This document shows, piece by piece, positions 4,841-5,678 of a stretch of 5,678 nt of DNA; position 1 is the first letter of the stretch; each line of letters begins with the position of its first letter. The translations under genes and the position numbers were made by a program. Origin of the DNA: an uncultured Campylobacter sp. (GTDB taxonomy: Bacteria > Campylobacterota > Campylobacteria > Campylobacterales > Campylobacteraceae); assembly GCF_938040115.1 (NCBI RefSeq), contig NZ_CALHXD010000297.1:1-5678 (forward strand), in the 5' to 3' direction. The notes beneath the pieces were generated by a model, which saw only the letters and a list, made by a program, of their open reading frames with translations, did not search any database and was not told the DNA's origin.

Positions 4841-5678
4841 TTACGGCACCTTTATAAGAATTTGATATTTGTTTTAGGGGCTCGAGAACGTCCGAACCCA
4901 GGACGATAAAATATTCAGTTATATATTTGCTTTTAGTAGTAGAGTAAAAATACAAAGGCTTAGAGCCTGAAATAGCGTGAGAAATAAAACCGTAAGGAAA
5001 AGTATATTTTTCATTTTTAAAATTACAGACGTCGTCGATACAAGAAATATCATAAATATAAGTTTGGCTAGGTTTATCTTTAGCTTGCGGGGTAGGTTTG
5101 GTTTGATGCGCGGAGCGAGATTCAAGGTTTGAGCCGGAAAGTTGAGCGCCCGGAGACTCAAGGTCGGGCCGAGTTTCGGAAGCGTCCGGCTTAAACTGCT
5201 GCAGGAAAAAATAAAAAACGATAAGCAAAACTATAAAAATAAATAAACCTAAATAAATATACTGACGCACGAAAGATTTTTGAGAGCTATCCTGCCCGGA
5301 ATGGTATAAATCAAAGACTTCTTTAAGATAAGGAATAGTTAAGGCCTCTAAAACGTCCTTTTTATAAAGCTTATAGCCTGAATACTTAATATAACGAAAT
5401 TTGTTTTTAAACAGCCTCTTTGCGCTATCCACGGCTTTTAAAAAATACTCCGTGATACGCTTGTATTCGTCGTTTATGAGGCTTAAATCTTGCGTGATAA
5501 GATAAATATCCTGGTATAAGTGGCGATGATAGGTAAGCCACCAAACGAGAACGGGATCTTCCTTAGCTTTTAAAAAGTTGTGAGCCTCATCAAGAACTAT
5601 AAAAACACCGCTTAAATTTAGCTCTTTAGCACGCTCGTTTAACTCCGCGTCGGTAACTTTAGAAATATAAAGAGCGTG
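4794..5678 (-). CDS. zot: Zot / pI-like phage assembly ATPase (N-terminus beyond window edge)
   Basis: The minus-strand frame is open from the right edge to a TAG at 4794-4796, giving the last 294 residues. The upstream part, which should hold the Walker A motif, is missing from the window. Visible residues 25-35 (VFIVLDEAHNF, with D30-E31-A32-H33) are the Walker B motif, followed by WWLTYHRHLYQDIYLITQDLS (46-66), the characteristic HRH...ITQ segment of Zot/pI. A single membrane helix lies at about 140-162. A Pro/Ser/Thr/Lys linker and a C-terminal domain with two cysteines (ISCIDDVC) would then be periplasmic. The protein energises virion extrusion through the secretin encoded directly downstream, which it overlaps by 47 bases. 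Zot homologues are reported from Campylobacter prophages and discussed as possible epithelial barrier toxins, but nothing here shows toxin activity. An internal GTG at 5432 is not the true start. Confidence 0.9.
   Translation of the reverse strand, partial: HALYISKVTDAELNERAKELNLSGVFIVLDEAHNFLKAKEDPVLVWWLTYHRHLYQDIYLITQDLSLINDEYKRITEYFLKAVDSAKRLFKNKFRYIKYSGYKLYKKDVLEALTIPYLKEVFDLYHSGQDSSQKSFVRQYIYLGLFIFIVLLIVFYFFLQQFKPDASETRPDLESPGAQLSGSNLESRSAHQTKPTPQAKDKPSQTYIYDISCIDDVCNFKNEKYTFPYGFISHAISGSKPLYFYSTTKSKYITEYFIVLGSDVLEPLKQISNSYKGAVNEKSSKDIPGPSIFK

Noticed and set aside
4919..5161. 80-codon minus-strand frame with hydrophobic stretches inside zot
   Set aside because: It lies wholly inside the zot linker and C-terminal domain in another frame with no independent start signal. 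The hydrophobicity follows from the AT-rich zot sequence.

Overview
The window looks like a Campylobacter chromosome, probably one of the GC-richer oral or hindgut species (the C. showae / rectus / curvus / gracilis / concisus range). The basis is epsilonproteobacterial codon habits (frequent 'aaattt' tracts), a thiD-thiE pair of campylobacterial type, and a zot-bearing filamentous prophage of a kind known from these species. The species call is inference from style and not from a database match.

Left part (1-1687, + strand, visibly GC-richer): the C-terminal tail of an unidentified protein with a Lys/Pro/Gln-rich end, then thiD and thiE. The two thi genes overlap by 8 bases, so they are almost certainly one transcript making thiamine phosphate from the HMP side.

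Middle (1688-2096): 184 bases without a convincing gene, then a short CRISPR array of four 28-29 nt repeats (ends at 1899, 1964, 2029 and 2096) with three complete spacers. No cas gene is visible. The repeats carry a 5-bp stem (ACCCC/GGGGT) and end in TTTGAAAC.

Right part (2097-5678, - strand, AT-richer): the 3' part of a filamentous phage (inovirus-type) genome. Reading right to left it has a Zot/pI-like assembly ATPase (cut by the window edge), a pIV-like secretin, a ~100-base GC-rich intergenic region that may hold the replication origin, an HUH rolling-circle Rep protein, and the first ~56 residues of a tyrosine integrase.

The two most interesting observations concern the relation of array and phage. 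First, spacer 2 (1965-2001) translates in frame to SSSNTLTPTTSK, which is exactly residues 306-317 of the secretin encoded in this window. The two DNA segments agree at only 22 of 36 bases, so the spacer was apparently taken from a diverged relative of the resident phage. Second, the integrase reading frame loses its integrase-like sequence exactly where repeat 4 ends (2096/2097). The segment sitting where spacer 4 should be is therefore integrase sequence, and phage DNA simply continues from it. This fits integration by recombination between a spacer and its protospacer, or a mini-array carried by the phage and aimed at competing phages, or a chance rearrangement. Sequence to the right of the window would discriminate between these.
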